From Streptomyces flavidovirens DSM 40150 (GTDB taxonomy: Bacteria; Actinomycetota; Actinomycetes; Streptomycetales; Streptomycetaceae), in contig NZ_AUBE01000014.1 in assembly GCF_000429085.1 (NCBI RefSeq), positions 142,995 through 206,994 on the forward strand: 64,000 nt of DNA, written 5' to 3'. Each line of letters opens with the position of its first letter. The stretch's first letter is position 1. The position numbers and the translations under genes are program-made. The notes beneath the pieces are model-generated. The model had not been told where the DNA came from. It ran no database searches and saw only the letters and a list, made by a program, of their open reading frames with translations. Shown one piece after another: positions 41,512 through 50,490 of the stretch.

Positions 41512-42966
41512 ATGACCACGGCTTCACCGCAGTCACCCGGAGCGAGCCAGGCCGACGTCGCGGCGCCGCCCGGAGAACCGACGCGGCAGGGCTCACCACC
41601 GGAGGCATCGGCCGCCGCGAAGCTTGCGCTGTTGGTCGCGTCCGGAGCGACCTTCCTCGCGGTGCTCGACACCACGGTCGTGAACATCGCCTTCGCTGAC
41701 CTGCGCGTCGACTTCCCCGACGCCTCGCTGTCCCAGCTGACCTGGGTCGTCACGTCGTACACGGCCGTGTTCGCCGCGCTGCTCGCCGTCGCGGGCCGGG
41801 TCGCCGATGTCATCGGGCGCAAGAAGCTCTTCCTCTGGTCCACGGTCCTGTTCACCCTCGCCTCCGTGCTGAGCGGGCTCGCGGTGGGTGTGCCGATGCT
41901 CGTCGGCGCCCGTGCGCTGCAAGGAGCGGCGGCGGCGGGGATGATCCCCTCGGCGCTCGGCCTGGTGCTCCAGCACACGCCTGAGGCCCGTCGTCAGGTC
42001 GCCGTCGGCGTCTGGGGAGCGGTCGGGAGCATGGCCGCGGCAGTCGGGCCGAGTCTCGGCGGTCTGCTGGTGGATGTGTGGGGCTGGCGCAGCGTCTTCC
42101 TGATCAATCTGCCGATCGGCCTCCTCATCGTGGTGATCGCGGCCCGGCTCTCGGGTGACGGGCCGAGCGGGCGCCGGCTTCCCGACCCGGTGGGCACCCT
42201 GGCCCTTGCGCTGGGCATCGGCGGTGTCGTCTTCGGTGTGACCCAGGGGACGGAATGGGGCTGGGACAGCAGGCGGGTCCTCGCCCTGCTCATCGGCGGC
42301 GCCGTACTCGTCGTGGCCGCGCTGCTGCTCTCCCGGCGGCACTCCGCGCCCGCCATCGAGTGGGACCTGTGGCGCAGCCGCACCTTCGCCGCCACCAACG
42401 TCTCCTCGCTGCTCTTCGGTGCGGCCATGTACTCCTACCTGCTCGGCTCCCTGCTCTTCCTCAACGCGGTATGGGGCTACTCGGAGTTGAAGGCGGGCCT
42501 GGCGGTCACGCCCGGAGCCTTCAGCGCCGCGGTGGGTGCCATGGTGGTGGGGCGCCGGGTCGGCCCTCGTGCCCAGTGGGCCGCGGTTGCCGTAGGCTCC
42601 ACGCTCTTCGGCGCCTCCTGCGCCGCGATGTATCTGCTCCTCGGTACCGAGCGCGAGTACGCGGCGGTCTGGCTGCCCATCGGCGTCGTGGCCGGCCTCG
42701 GTATCGGCGCGGCACTGACCGCGATCTCCAACGCGGCCACCGCCTCGCTCGCACCGCGGCGCTTCGCCTCCGGTACCGGCCTTCTCATGACGACGCGCCA
42801 AATCGGTGGTGCTCTCGGCATCGCCGCCCTCGCGGCCATCCTCGAACGCCACGACCTCCTCGATGACCAGGGGTACCTGCAGGTGTTCCTGGCGTGTGCC
42901 ATCGGGTCCGCGGCGGCTGCGCTGGTCGCGCCGGTGATCCGGTCACGGCCCCGGCAGGCCTCGTAG
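41512..42966 (+). CDS. MFS drug exporter (DHA2/EmrB-QacA type, 14 helices)
   Basis: Inner-membrane antiporter of 484 residues with 14 predicted helices. First helix ALLVASGATFLAVLDTTVVN with the DHA2 antiporter motif, then GRVADVIGRKKLF (loop 2-3), GARALQGAAAAGMIPSALGL and LLVDVWGWRSVFLINLPIG. Most likely exports the cluster product and gives self-protection. Start ATG at 41512 chosen for its GAAGGGA; in-frame ATG at 41494 and GTG at 41485 are possible. Operator site C lies just upstream. Confidence 0.92.
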   Translation: MTTASPQSPGASQADVAAPPGEPTRQGSPPEASAAAKLALLVASGATFLAVLDTTVVNIAFADLRVDFPDASLSQLTWVVTSYTAVFAALLAVAGRVADVIGRKKLFLWSTVLFTLASVLSGLAVGVPMLVGARALQGAAAAGMIPSALGLVLQHTPEARRQVAVGVWGAVGSMAAAVGPSLGGLLVDVWGWRSVFLINLPIGLLIVVIAARLSGDGPSGRRLPDPVGTLALALGIGGVVFGVTQGTEWGWDSRRVLALLIGGAVLVVAALLLSRRHSAPAIEWDLWRSRTFAATNVSSLLFGAAMYSYLLGSLLFLNAVWGYSELKAGLAVTPGAFSAAVGAMVVGRRVGPRAQWAAVAVGSTLFGASCAAMYLLLGTEREYAAVWLPIGVVAGLGIGAALTAISNAATASLAPRRFASGTGLLMTTRQIGGALGIAALAAILERHDLLDDQGYLQVFLACAIGSAAAALVAPVIRSRPRQAS

Positions 42967-43029
42967 CGGACCCATCGTCTGCCCTTGTCCACCCCCTACC
43001 TTCCCCGACGCAGCGAAACAGAGAGTGCA

Positions 43030-44013
43030 ATGCCACCCATCGACCGTTCCGACCGTTCCGCAGCACGCGCGGAGTACTCCCTGCTGGCCGAGCTCCAGCC
43101 GGTGGTGGAGATCAATCTCAACCGCCACCTCGAAGTCGCCAAGGAGTGGTTCCCCCACGAGTACATCCCCTGGGGCGAAGGCCGGGACTTCGAGGGCCCG
43201 CTCGGCGGTGAGGCATGGACGCAGGGCGAGGCCAAGCTCCCCGAGGTGGCCCGAACCTCCCTCGTGGTCAACCTCCTGACGGAGGACAACCTGCCCGGTT
43301 ACCACTTCGCGGTGGCCGAGTTCGGCAAGGACGGCGCCTGGGGCAACTGGGTCAACCGCTGGACCGCCGAAGAGGCCAGGCACGGCATCGCCCTGCGCGA
43401 CTACCTTCTGGTCACCCGAGCCGTCGACCCCAGGGCCCTGGAGCGGGCCCGCATGACACACATGTCGACGGGATACGAACGCCCCGACGACTTCAGTGCC
43501 CTGCACGCGATCGCGTACGCCTCCTTCCAGGAGCTCGCCACCCGGATCTCGCACCGCAACACCGGCCATGCGAGCACCGATCCGGTCTGCGACACACTGC
43601 TCGCGCGGATCGCGGCGGACGAGAACCTGCACATGGTCTTCTACCGGAACCTGGTCGAGGCCGCGTTCGACCTGGCACCCGACACCACCATGGCGGCCGT
43701 ACGCGACGTCGTGACCGGGTTCGAGATGCCGGGCTCGACGATCAAGGACTTCGGGCGCAAGTCCGCGGAGATCGCCATCGCAGGCATCTACGACCTGCGG
43801 CTGCACCACGACAGCGTGGTGATGCCGATCCTGCGCAAGCTGCGCGTGTTCGAACGGGGCGGATTCGGCCCGGCCGGCGAGGCGGCACGGGAGGAACTCG
43901 CCGCCTTCACCGCCAAGTTGGACACCCAGGCGACATCCTTCACGGACCGGCGCGAAGGCATCCGCGCGGCACGCGCCAAGCGGGCGGCTGCCGTACAAGG
44001 AGAATCGCGATGA
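43030..44013 (+). CDS. acyl-ACP desaturase (ferritin-like di-iron, DesA type)
   Basis: Soluble stearoyl-ACP-desaturase-like protein of 327 residues. Iron ligands EEARH at 114-118 and DENLH at 197-201 sit in the canonical long helices, with a further Glu in NLLTEDNLP. It introduces a cis double bond into ACP-bound acyl chains, with electrons from a ferredoxin. Coupled by ATGA to a MaoC-type protein. A conventional desaturase, unlike the 22165 protein. Start ATG at 43030 with AGAGAG upstream. Confidence 0.9.
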   Translation: MPPIDRSDRSAARAEYSLLAELQPVVEINLNRHLEVAKEWFPHEYIPWGEGRDFEGPLGGEAWTQGEAKLPEVARTSLVVNLLTEDNLPGYHFAVAEFGKDGAWGNWVNRWTAEEARHGIALRDYLLVTRAVDPRALERARMTHMSTGYERPDDFSALHAIAYASFQELATRISHRNTGHASTDPVCDTLLARIAADENLHMVFYRNLVEAAFDLAPDTTMAAVRDVVTGFEMPGSTIKDFGRKSAEIAIAGIYDLRLHHDSVVMPILRKLRVFERGGFGPAGEAAREELAAFTAKLDTQATSFTDRREGIRAARAKRAAAVQGESR

Positions 44014-44870
44014 AGCAGCCCAAGGCCGGGCTCGCAATCGATGTCGAGGCGTTCCGCGCCATGCTGGGCATGGCCGACGGCACCCGCCACGACGGCGAAC
44101 GGTCCGGGGTGGCGGACATTGTCCCGAACCGCTTGGCGCCGCTCGGCCTGCTGGCGGCCGCAGCTTTGCGGGCGAGCGCCGACCTGCTGGGCCGTACAGG
44201 CCCCGGCGACGGCATGGTGCCGATTCACGGAGCCCAGAAGCTCTGTGTCCACCGGCCTGTACGCGCAGGGGAAGAACTTGCCTCTGACGCTTCCGTGCTG
44301 TCGGTGCGGCCGCTCGGTGCGGGCACCGTGCGGGAGGTTCTCGTACGGTTTACGGATACCGTCGGGGCCCCAGTGGCCGAATCCACCTCGCTGATCGTGC
44401 ACACCCCGCCGGCAGCCGCACCGGCCAACGCGGTGAAACCGCCCGCGCCCACCGGGAGCCGACCCGGCCAGGAGTCCGTCCGGACATCGTCGTTCACCGT
44501 GACGCGCGCGCTCGTGCAGCAGTACGCGACGCTGTCCGGAGACCACAATCCCATTCACCTCTCGGAACGCGCCGCACGGGCAGCAGGGTTCCCCGACACC
44601 ATCGCGCACGGCATGCTCACCTTCGCCCTGGCAGGTCATCACCTCGCGGGCCTTGCCGGCGAGGAGCGGGTGAAGGAGATCCAGTTGCGCTTCGCCAAGC
44701 CCTTGATCGTCCCGCCCGGCGGCGCGATGGTCGCGCTCTCGGACCGGCCACTGCCGTCCGATGCCCCGGAGCAGGGCGGTCTCCTGCTGACAGCGACAGA
44801 CGGCGTCGGCACGACGATCGCCAGAGGGCGCGCCGTGGTGGAGCACCGGACCGCGCACACCTCCGGCTGA
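44010..44870 (+). CDS. MaoC-type double-hotdog hydratase/dehydratase
   Basis: Protein of 286 residues with two hotdog repeats. The C-terminal repeat has the R-hydratase signature YATLSGDHNPIHLSERA followed by IAHGMLTFALAGH; the N-terminal one has lost the catalytic residues, as in HadAB-like or FAS1 MaoC fusions. It should dehydrate 3-hydroxyacyl thioesters in the local fatty-acyl pathway. AAGGAGAA precedes the ATG, which overlaps the desaturase stop. Last gene of the plus-strand operon; a hairpin follows. Confidence 0.87.
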   Translation: MKQPKAGLAIDVEAFRAMLGMADGTRHDGERSGVADIVPNRLAPLGLLAAAALRASADLLGRTGPGDGMVPIHGAQKLCVHRPVRAGEELASDASVLSVRPLGAGTVREVLVRFTDTVGAPVAESTSLIVHTPPAAAPANAVKPPAPTGSRPGQESVRTSSFTVTRALVQQYATLSGDHNPIHLSERAARAAGFPDTIAHGMLTFALAGHHLAGLAGEERVKEIQLRFAKPLIVPPGGAMVALSDRPLPSDAPEQGGLLLTATDGVGTTIARGRAVVEHRTAHTSG

Positions 44871-44908
44871 CTCGGCCATCCTGTGACGACCGACTCCGGC
44901 CCACCCCA

Positions 44909-44935
44909 CCCCACCGCGCCGACGCAGCGGTGGGG
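44909..44935. terminator. bidirectional terminator between convergent operons
   Basis: Nine-base inverted repeat CCCCACCGC / GCGGTGGGG with a 9-base loop, in the 66-base gap between the MaoC-type gene and the oppositely oriented acyl-CoA dehydrogenase fusion. Confidence 0.65.
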
Positions 44936-44936
44936 G

Positions 44937-47339
44937 TTACGGACGTCGTGCCGCCATCAGCCGGAGGCCGAGGGCCGGGTCTTCCCACGCCGTCCGTACG
45001 TGGCCCAGGCCCGCCGCCCGGAGCAGGTCCTCGACCTCGCCGTCCGCGGGCGCCGTCCCACCCGCGACGGCCAGGCCGAGGCGCGCCACCACGACCCCGA
45101 GGAGGCGTTTCGGAGCGAGCGGGCACGGCAGGACCATCCAGCCACCGGGCATCAGCGCGGCTGCGCCGGCGGCGATGGCCCGGCGCAGGTCATCACCCGG
45201 CAGCCCGCCGACGGGCAGCCAGGCGAGAGCGAGCCGGTCGTCCGCCTCGAAGCCGGCCAAGTCGCCGATCCGTATCCGCACCTGCCCGTCGACCGTGGGC
45301 ACGGGCAACTGCTCCGGTTCCAGCGCGAGCACCGGTACACAGGGGACATGACGCGCCAACTCGACGGCGGACCGGCCCCCGTCACCGGCCGCGCAGCCCA
45401 CCCTCGCACCGGGCAGGTCCAGCATTCCGGGCAGCCCTTCCAGCCGCCCCAGCAGGGAGTTGACCAGCGCATCCGCAAGCACTGGTGCCTCGCCGCCGCA
45501 TCCGGGCAGCAGCTCCCGCCCCACGACCGCCGCCCCGGTCCGCAGTCGGGCACCCCCGGTCACCGCCTGCCGCAGCCGCGCGGCGAACGCGGAGGCACGC
45601 GGGCCACCGATCAGTACGCGCTCCAGGCCCTCGTCGACCGTATAGCGACCCTCGCCATCCCGCCGTACCAGCGCGGCGTCCACCAGAACCTCCAGCAGGC
45701 CTTCGGCAAGGCCCACGGGCAGATCGCCGGCCGCCTCCTTCGCCGTGCACGGCTGCAGCAGCCGGCCGAGCAGCCCGGTCTGCCGTGCGACGGCGCAGGC
45801 CGGCAGCGCCCACGCTTCCGCGGCCAGTTCCGCGAGCCGCCCGTCGAAAAGCCCCGTTGGTCCCTGCGGCAGGGCGTCGGGTGCCTCCCCGGAAAGGATT
45901 GCTCCCCACAGGGTGTGGGCGCGCCCGAGCAGCGCGGCCAGCTCTGCGCGGGGTCCCGGACCGACGGATTCGAGCCCGGCCGCCGACAACACCTCGCGCA
46001 CCGGGCCCGCGAACTCGCCGGCACCGTCATATGCGGCCGCGGCGTGCAGCGCCCACCAGGAATCAGCCCGTTTGGCGACGGCGCGCTCGGCGGCGTCCTC
46101 GCGCACCCGTTTGCCCTCCAGGCCGACGATCGAGCGCTGGCCAAGCTGGATGAGGAGCGTCTCCTGGGAGCCCTGCCCGGAGATCAGGCCCAGAATGTCG
46201 CGCATGAAGCGTTCCCAGGGAAAGGTGGCCATGTACGCCTCGCCGCCCTGCAGCCCCATCACCAACTGACCTACACGCAACGCACTTTCGGCGGTCTGGT
46301 GCTTGGCGACGGTGGCGAACTCGTCGAAGTACGGGTCGCGGTCCGTCGAGCGGGTGCCGTCGAGCGCCCGGTAGACGCTCGCCCGGGCGCTCTGTAGCAG
46401 CAGGCGCATCTCACCGACCGAGCGCTCCACATTGGTGTAGTCGAGGACCGGGCGCCCGCCGCGCCTGCGTGCGGCCAGCGACTCCACACAGTTCTCGACC
46501 ACCGCTTCCAGGGCGCCGAGCACCCCGCACGCACTCATCGTCCGGCGGATACGCGCATACGTATTGAGTTCGCTGAGCGCGTCGGCGCGCCACACGAGCC
46601 GCCACTGCGGCAGCCGTACGTCGTGCAGGAGCACCTGGCCCAGGCCCATCGTGTGCAGGCCCATGGTGTCCATGGGAACCGGTGTGACACCCGGATCATC
46701 CTTCTCGACCACGAAGGCGAGCATGTCGTTGGATGCCTCGTCGCGCAGGAAGAGGATGAAGAGGTCGGCGAACGCGGCCCCGGCGAGGAAGCGCTTGGCT
46801 CCGTTGAGCACCCATGTGTCACCTTCGAGGCGCGCCGTGGACGTGTAGTCGTACGGGTCCCGGTTCTCGTAGGCGCCCTGCACGCCGAAGCGCCGGCCGG
46901 CCAGGAGGTCCGGAACGTAGCGCTCGATCAGTTCCGGTGTGCCGCTGGACAGGATCAGCTCGGTGATTTCGACGGTGATGTCGAGCAGCACGGCGAAACC
47001 GGGATCGCGCGAGAGCCGGGCGATCTCCTCGACCACCACACCCCAGGCGAGCTTGTCCCGCCCGTCGCCCCCGGCCTCGACCGGCAGTGAGAACCGCATC
47101 AGGCCGAGGTCGCCCGCCTGCTCGAACACGCGCTTGTCGAGCGGCCGCCGTTGACGGTTGCGAAAGTGCGAGCCCGGGTTGGTGACGCCCAGAACGAAGC
47201 CGGCGAACCTGCGCCGGGCCTCGCGCCGGACCTGCTCCACCTCAGCGTCGAGGGTCTGGTGTTCCCCGCCGGGGTGTGCCCCGCGGTGGCCGCCGCCTCC
47301 CCGGTTCATGACATCGGCGGCACGGGCGCGGGCCGTCAC
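44937..47339 (-). CDS. acyl-CoA dehydrogenase fused to a methyltransferase-like domain (800 aa)
   Basis: Residues about 20-400 form an acyl-CoA-dehydrogenase domain: FVLGVTNPGSHFRNR, RFSLPVEAGGDGRDKLAWG, FGVQGAYENRDPYD, LEGDTWVLNGAKRFLAGAAF and the C-terminal helices with MGLQGGEAYMATFPWERF. The usual catalytic-Glu segment is not obvious. Residues about 430-800 resemble SAM-dependent methyltransferases of the winged-helix plus Rossmann type (LVRRDGEGRYTVDEGLERVL, GARVGCAAGDGGRSAVELAR). The glycine-rich SAM loop is imperfect, so activity is uncertain. Start GTG at 47339 overlaps the ACP stop. Likely acts on an acyl-ACP made in this operon. Confidence 0.83.
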   Translation of the reverse strand: MTARARAADVMNRGGGGHRGAHPGGEHQTLDAEVEQVRREARRRFAGFVLGVTNPGSHFRNRQRRPLDKRVFEQAGDLGLMRFSLPVEAGGDGRDKLAWGVVVEEIARLSRDPGFAVLLDITVEITELILSSGTPELIERYVPDLLAGRRFGVQGAYENRDPYDYTSTARLEGDTWVLNGAKRFLAGAAFADLFILFLRDEASNDMLAFVVEKDDPGVTPVPMDTMGLHTMGLGQVLLHDVRLPQWRLVWRADALSELNTYARIRRTMSACGVLGALEAVVENCVESLAARRRGGRPVLDYTNVERSVGEMRLLLQSARASVYRALDGTRSTDRDPYFDEFATVAKHQTAESALRVGQLVMGLQGGEAYMATFPWERFMRDILGLISGQGSQETLLIQLGQRSIVGLEGKRVREDAAERAVAKRADSWWALHAAAAYDGAGEFAGPVREVLSAAGLESVGPGPRAELAALLGRAHTLWGAILSGEAPDALPQGPTGLFDGRLAELAAEAWALPACAVARQTGLLGRLLQPCTAKEAAGDLPVGLAEGLLEVLVDAALVRRDGEGRYTVDEGLERVLIGGPRASAFAARLRQAVTGGARLRTGAAVVGRELLPGCGGEAPVLADALVNSLLGRLEGLPGMLDLPGARVGCAAGDGGRSAVELARHVPCVPVLALEPEQLPVPTVDGQVRIRIGDLAGFEADDRLALAWLPVGGLPGDDLRRAIAAGAAALMPGGWMVLPCPLAPKRLLGVVVARLGLAVAGGTAPADGEVEDLLRAAGLGHVRTAWEDPALGLRLMAARRP

Positions 47340-47638
47340 GCGGACGTCCCGGTCACCGCACCGCCGGCCGTCGTGGCCGGGGCGCTCTCCATCGCCTGGA
47401 CGAGGTCGTCCAGGGTCTCGTCGCCGAGGAAACGCTCCAGCGGCACATAGGCGCCGGTGTGCTCCTCGACCTGCACGGAGAGCTGGGCCGCGGTGAGGGA
47501 GTCGATGCCGATCTCGCCGAGCGGCTGCTCGGCCGGGAACTGCTCGTCGAGACCGAGGAGTTCTGCGATCAGCGAGGACAGCCAGGCGCCGAGCGGCTCG
47601 GCGGCGGCGTCCGGATGGTCGACGCGTGCGGTGGTGAT
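47336..47638 (-). CDS. acyl carrier protein with apparent ATC start codon
   Basis: Carrier protein of 100 residues: GEIGIDSLTAAQLSVQVEEH carries the DSL phosphopantetheine site. The frame has no ATG, GTG or TTG before the domain. It is open directly after the in-frame TAG of the upstream dehydrogenase gene (47648-47650). AGGAG, part of which overlaps that TAG, lies 6 bases before an ATC at 47638, where ATC would replace ATG (Ile-Thr-Thr-Ala-Arg). Initiation at ATC is therefore the best reading; stop-codon readthrough is the alternative. Its TGA overlaps the next GTG. It partners the FAAL at 50487 and the two dehydrogenases. Confidence 0.85.
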   Translation of the reverse strand: MTTARVDHPDAAAEPLGAWLSSLIAELLGLDEQFPAEQPLGEIGIDSLTAAQLSVQVEEHTGAYVPLERFLGDETLDDLVQAMESAPATTAGGAVTGTSA

Positions 47639-47647
47639 GGCGTACTC

Positions 47648-49390
47648 CTAGCTTCGCTTGGGTGAGGGGTCACGGTGTTGCGGTGCGAGCCGCAGCGGCA
47701 CGAGGGAGAACGCCCGGTCGTCGTCGTCGAGCTCTTCGAGCCGGCGTACCAGCAGCTCCTCGGCCGCCAGGTCGGGCCCGGCCGGCAGGCCGAGGCGCGT
47801 CACGACGCGGCGCAGTGCGAGCGAGAGCCAGGCCCGCTCGATGGCCAGGCCGCCGAGCGCCTCACGGCGTTGGAGCCAGGTGTGCAGACAGCAGGCCGCC
47901 GCGTGCACCAGACAGTGCCGGCGGGCTGCCTCGTAGGCCTCGGTCGTTCGCCGCGTGCCGAGCGCGGCGAATGCCTGCCGCGTCTCGTCACGGACCGCGA
48001 GGAGTCTGCGGGCCAGGGCAGCGAGTTCGCCGTCGTCGGCCAGCGCCTCGACCGCGTCGTCGAGGAGGTCGACCACTTCGTCGGCGCCGCCGAAGGTGAT
48101 CGACGGGCGCAGCTCCCGCGGCGCGGGGGACCCCACCGCCTCGCCGAACCCGAAGAGCAGCGGGAGCGGCAGCTCGGCCGGCGCCCTGCGGCGTCGTGCG
48201 GCGCCTGCCAACTGGGCCCGGACAGTGTCGAGCTGCACCAGCTCGGTGCCCTCGAACACCGGGGTGATCGCCACATCGCGCAGCAGCTTCTGGAAGGCGC
48301 CGCCCGCAACACCCTCGCGCAGGTGGGCGCGTGCGCTCAGTACCTCCCCGCAGGCGGTCACGGCGTCCACGCACAGCCCCGGCACCACGTACTTGGCCAC
48401 CGCGGACCACAGTGCCATCCGCTGCCGGGCCACATCGAGGCCGCGCGCGGCGGCCAGCTCGGTGCACTCCGCGACCAGCAGATCGGCGAAGCCACGGGCG
48501 AGCAGGGAACGTACCGGGGCCATGGCGAGCGCCGGCCGGCCGTAGAGCATCCGCCCACGGGCATGGCGCAGTGCGATCCGCAGTGCCGTGTCGGCCGCGC
48601 CGAGGCTGCTCGCACCGACCAGGGTCCTGGTGAACTGCAGCATTCCGGAGACCATCTCAATGCCCCGGCCCGGCCGGCCCAGCACGGCATCGGCGCCGAC
48701 CCGGCAGCCACTGAGGGTGAAGCCGCTCAGATCATGGCCGCGCAGACCGTGGGTGCGTACCTTCTGGAGCCGCTTCACCGCGCTGCCGCCGAGGGCGTCG
48801 AAGTCGAGCAGGAACAGTCCGTACGACGGCTTTGATGCGGCAAGGACGGTGGCGAACGAGGAGCGCCGGCCGTTGCCGACGAGCCATTTCTCTCCGTCGA
48901 GCACATATCCGCCCGGAACCGGGACGGCGCGGGTGCCGGTGGCGAGCAGGTCGCTGCCCGCCGCCTCTTCGCTGATGCCCGCTGTGCCCCGGGCGCGGCC
49001 GAGCACGAGCTCGGCGACCCTGGGCCGCTGTGCGTCGTCGCCCCAGATCCACACCGGTGTCGCGGCAAGGAGTGTCGACCCCAGGCCGACGGAGACCGCC
49101 AGATCGCGGCGCGAGGTGGCGCGCACCACGGCCATCAGTGACTCGAACGAGGCGAGCCGGCCGCCTTCGGACGCGGGGACCAGGTGCTCGTGCAGGCCGG
49201 CCGCCCAGGCAGCGTCGTAGGCCGCGGTGGGTTCCGCCTCGAGCTCGTCGGCGCGTACGCCGCCGGCCAGCGACATTCCGCTGCTCGGGTCGAAGGGGCA
49301 GCCGAGCGCTTGCTCGATCCGCGCCGCGCTGTCGAACGTGGGCAGCGGGCCGCCGGGTCCGGCCGTCGTCAGGTTGTCAGGGAAGGTCAT
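47648..49390 (-). CDS. acyl-CoA dehydrogenase family protein (580 aa)
   Basis: Flavoprotein with acyl-CoA-dehydrogenase architecture: N-terminal helices, the middle beta domain (GTAGISEEAAGSDLLATGTRA, LDGEKWLVGNGRR) and the C-terminal helical bundle (HARGRMLYGRPALAMAPVR, TPVFEGTELVQLDTVRAQ). About 180 residues beyond the standard domain form an extra helical region. In a carrier-protein setting it probably makes an alpha,beta double bond on an acyl-ACP. Start ATG at 49390 overlaps the thioesterase stop (ATGA). The TAG stop is in frame with the following ACP. Confidence 0.87.
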   Translation of the reverse strand: MTFPDNLTTAGPGGPLPTFDSAARIEQALGCPFDPSSGMSLAGGVRADELEAEPTAAYDAAWAAGLHEHLVPASEGGRLASFESLMAVVRATSRRDLAVSVGLGSTLLAATPVWIWGDDAQRPRVAELVLGRARGTAGISEEAAGSDLLATGTRAVPVPGGYVLDGEKWLVGNGRRSSFATVLAASKPSYGLFLLDFDALGGSAVKRLQKVRTHGLRGHDLSGFTLSGCRVGADAVLGRPGRGIEMVSGMLQFTRTLVGASSLGAADTALRIALRHARGRMLYGRPALAMAPVRSLLARGFADLLVAECTELAAARGLDVARQRMALWSAVAKYVVPGLCVDAVTACGEVLSARAHLREGVAGGAFQKLLRDVAITPVFEGTELVQLDTVRAQLAGAARRRRAPAELPLPLLFGFGEAVGSPAPRELRPSITFGGADEVVDLLDDAVEALADDGELAALARRLLAVRDETRQAFAALGTRRTTEAYEAARRHCLVHAAACCLHTWLQRREALGGLAIERAWLSLALRRVVTRLGLPAGPDLAAEELLVRRLEELDDDDRAFSLVPLRLAPQHRDPSPKRS

Positions 49391-50217
49391 ATGCGCTCCA
49401 CCACGACGGCGTACGGTCCGCCGTCCTCGTCGTCGGCAAGCCCCAGCTCATGTACGAACGCGAGTCCTTCGCCGAGCCGATGGGCGGTGGTGCGGACCTG
49501 CAGCAGATCCCACAGCTGGCCGGCCCGCAGCCAGGTCACATCGACCCGGCGGATCGGCTCGGCCTGCGCGCGGCGCAGCCCGGGGACCGCCTTGCCGTAC
49601 TTCAGCACGAGTTCCTCGCGCGCTCCGGCGGCGAAGCCGAGGGTCTCGGCCCAGTACCACTGGTCGGCCACTTCGCAGTGGTGACGATGCACACGGAACT
49701 CCGACACGGCAGCGGCCAGTTGCTCACCGTCACGCTCGAACCCGGCGCGCAGTGCGCGCACCTGCGACCGGTGCGCGGTGCGCTCGATCTCGTCGTCGTG
49801 GAAGGCGGCGACGAGCGCATCGGGCAGTGGCCGGGGCACGCCGGAGAGCGCCTCGTCGCCGCTGAGCCGCAGTGGCACCGACGCGGCCCGTGTGCGCACC
49901 GCGACACCGGCCGGGCCTTCGAGTGTCATCTCCACTTCGAGCTGCGAAGCACGCGGGCCGCGGATGCGCGCGGTCACCTCGACCACCGCGTCGTCGGCGT
50001 CGGGGAACCGCAGCGGGTGTACGTACTCCAACTGCCATGACCACAGCACGAATCCCACGCGGTGCTCGTGCACGAGGGTGCGGTGGCTGCACACATGGTC
50101 GCGCATCCAGCGGGTGCCGGCCTGGAACGCGAGCCGTCCGACCGCGGTGGGCTGCAGTTGCGCCGGGGTGAACAGGCTTGCGTCGAGTACGGCCTCGTAG
50201 GTGGAGCTGCGCGGCAT
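49387..50217 (-). CDS. acyl-ACP thioesterase-like double-hotdog protein
   Basis: Protein of 276 residues. Two hotdog-like repeats are suggested by strands SWQLEYVHPLRFPDADDAVVE and RVHRHHCEVADQWYW, with LEVEMTLEGPAGVAVRTRAA between. Resembles the FatA/acyl-ACP thioesterase group, but the canonical catalytic Asn-His-Cys pattern is not clearly seen. It may release the acyl chain or transfer it. Start ATG at 50217, 6 bases after the sulfur-carrier stop, and its own stop overlaps the dehydrogenase start. Confidence 0.7.
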   Translation of the reverse strand: MPRSSTYEAVLDASLFTPAQLQPTAVGRLAFQAGTRWMRDHVCSHRTLVHEHRVGFVLWSWQLEYVHPLRFPDADDAVVEVTARIRGPRASQLEVEMTLEGPAGVAVRTRAASVPLRLSGDEALSGVPRPLPDALVAAFHDDEIERTAHRSQVRALRAGFERDGEQLAAAVSEFRVHRHHCEVADQWYWAETLGFAAGAREELVLKYGKAVPGLRRAQAEPIRRVDVTWLRAGQLWDLLQVRTTAHRLGEGLAFVHELGLADDEDGGPYAVVVERI

Positions 50218-50223
50218 CGCGGC

Positions 50224-50490
50224 CTAGCCTCCGGAGACCGCGGTGACGATGTCCACCCGGTCGTCGTCGGTGGCCTCGCGATCCAGCTCACTCCTGGTGA
50301 GCCGCTCGCCGTTGAGGGCGATCAGATGCGTCGGGCGCACTTCTCCCGTGCGGTCGAGCAGTACCTTGCCCAGGTTGGGGTAGCGCTCGGTCAGAGCGGC
50401 CAGACCGGCCCGCACCGTGTTTCCGCCGACCTCGATCTCGTTCTCGTAGTCCGTGAAGCGGAGCAGGACGCCCCTGACCTTGACGATCAT
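50224..50490 (-). CDS. ThiS/MoaD-type ubiquitin-like sulfur-carrier protein
   Basis: Small beta-grasp protein of 88 residues ending in VSGG, the exposed C-terminal Gly-Gly required for thiocarboxylate formation. Typical segments: VKVRGVLLRFTDYENEIEV (first hairpin), ALTERYPNLGKVLL, HLIALNGE and DDDRVDIVTAVSGG. It would carry sulfur for a biosynthetic step, as CysO- or QbsE-like proteins do. No activating E1 enzyme or JAMM protease is in the window, so a housekeeping MoeB or ThiF homologue would have to serve. Overlaps the FAAL stop by 4 bases. Confidence 0.82.
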   Translation of the reverse strand: MIVKVRGVLLRFTDYENEIEVGGNTVRAGLAALTERYPNLGKVLLDRTGEVRPTHLIALNGERLTRSELDREATDDDRVDIVTAVSGG

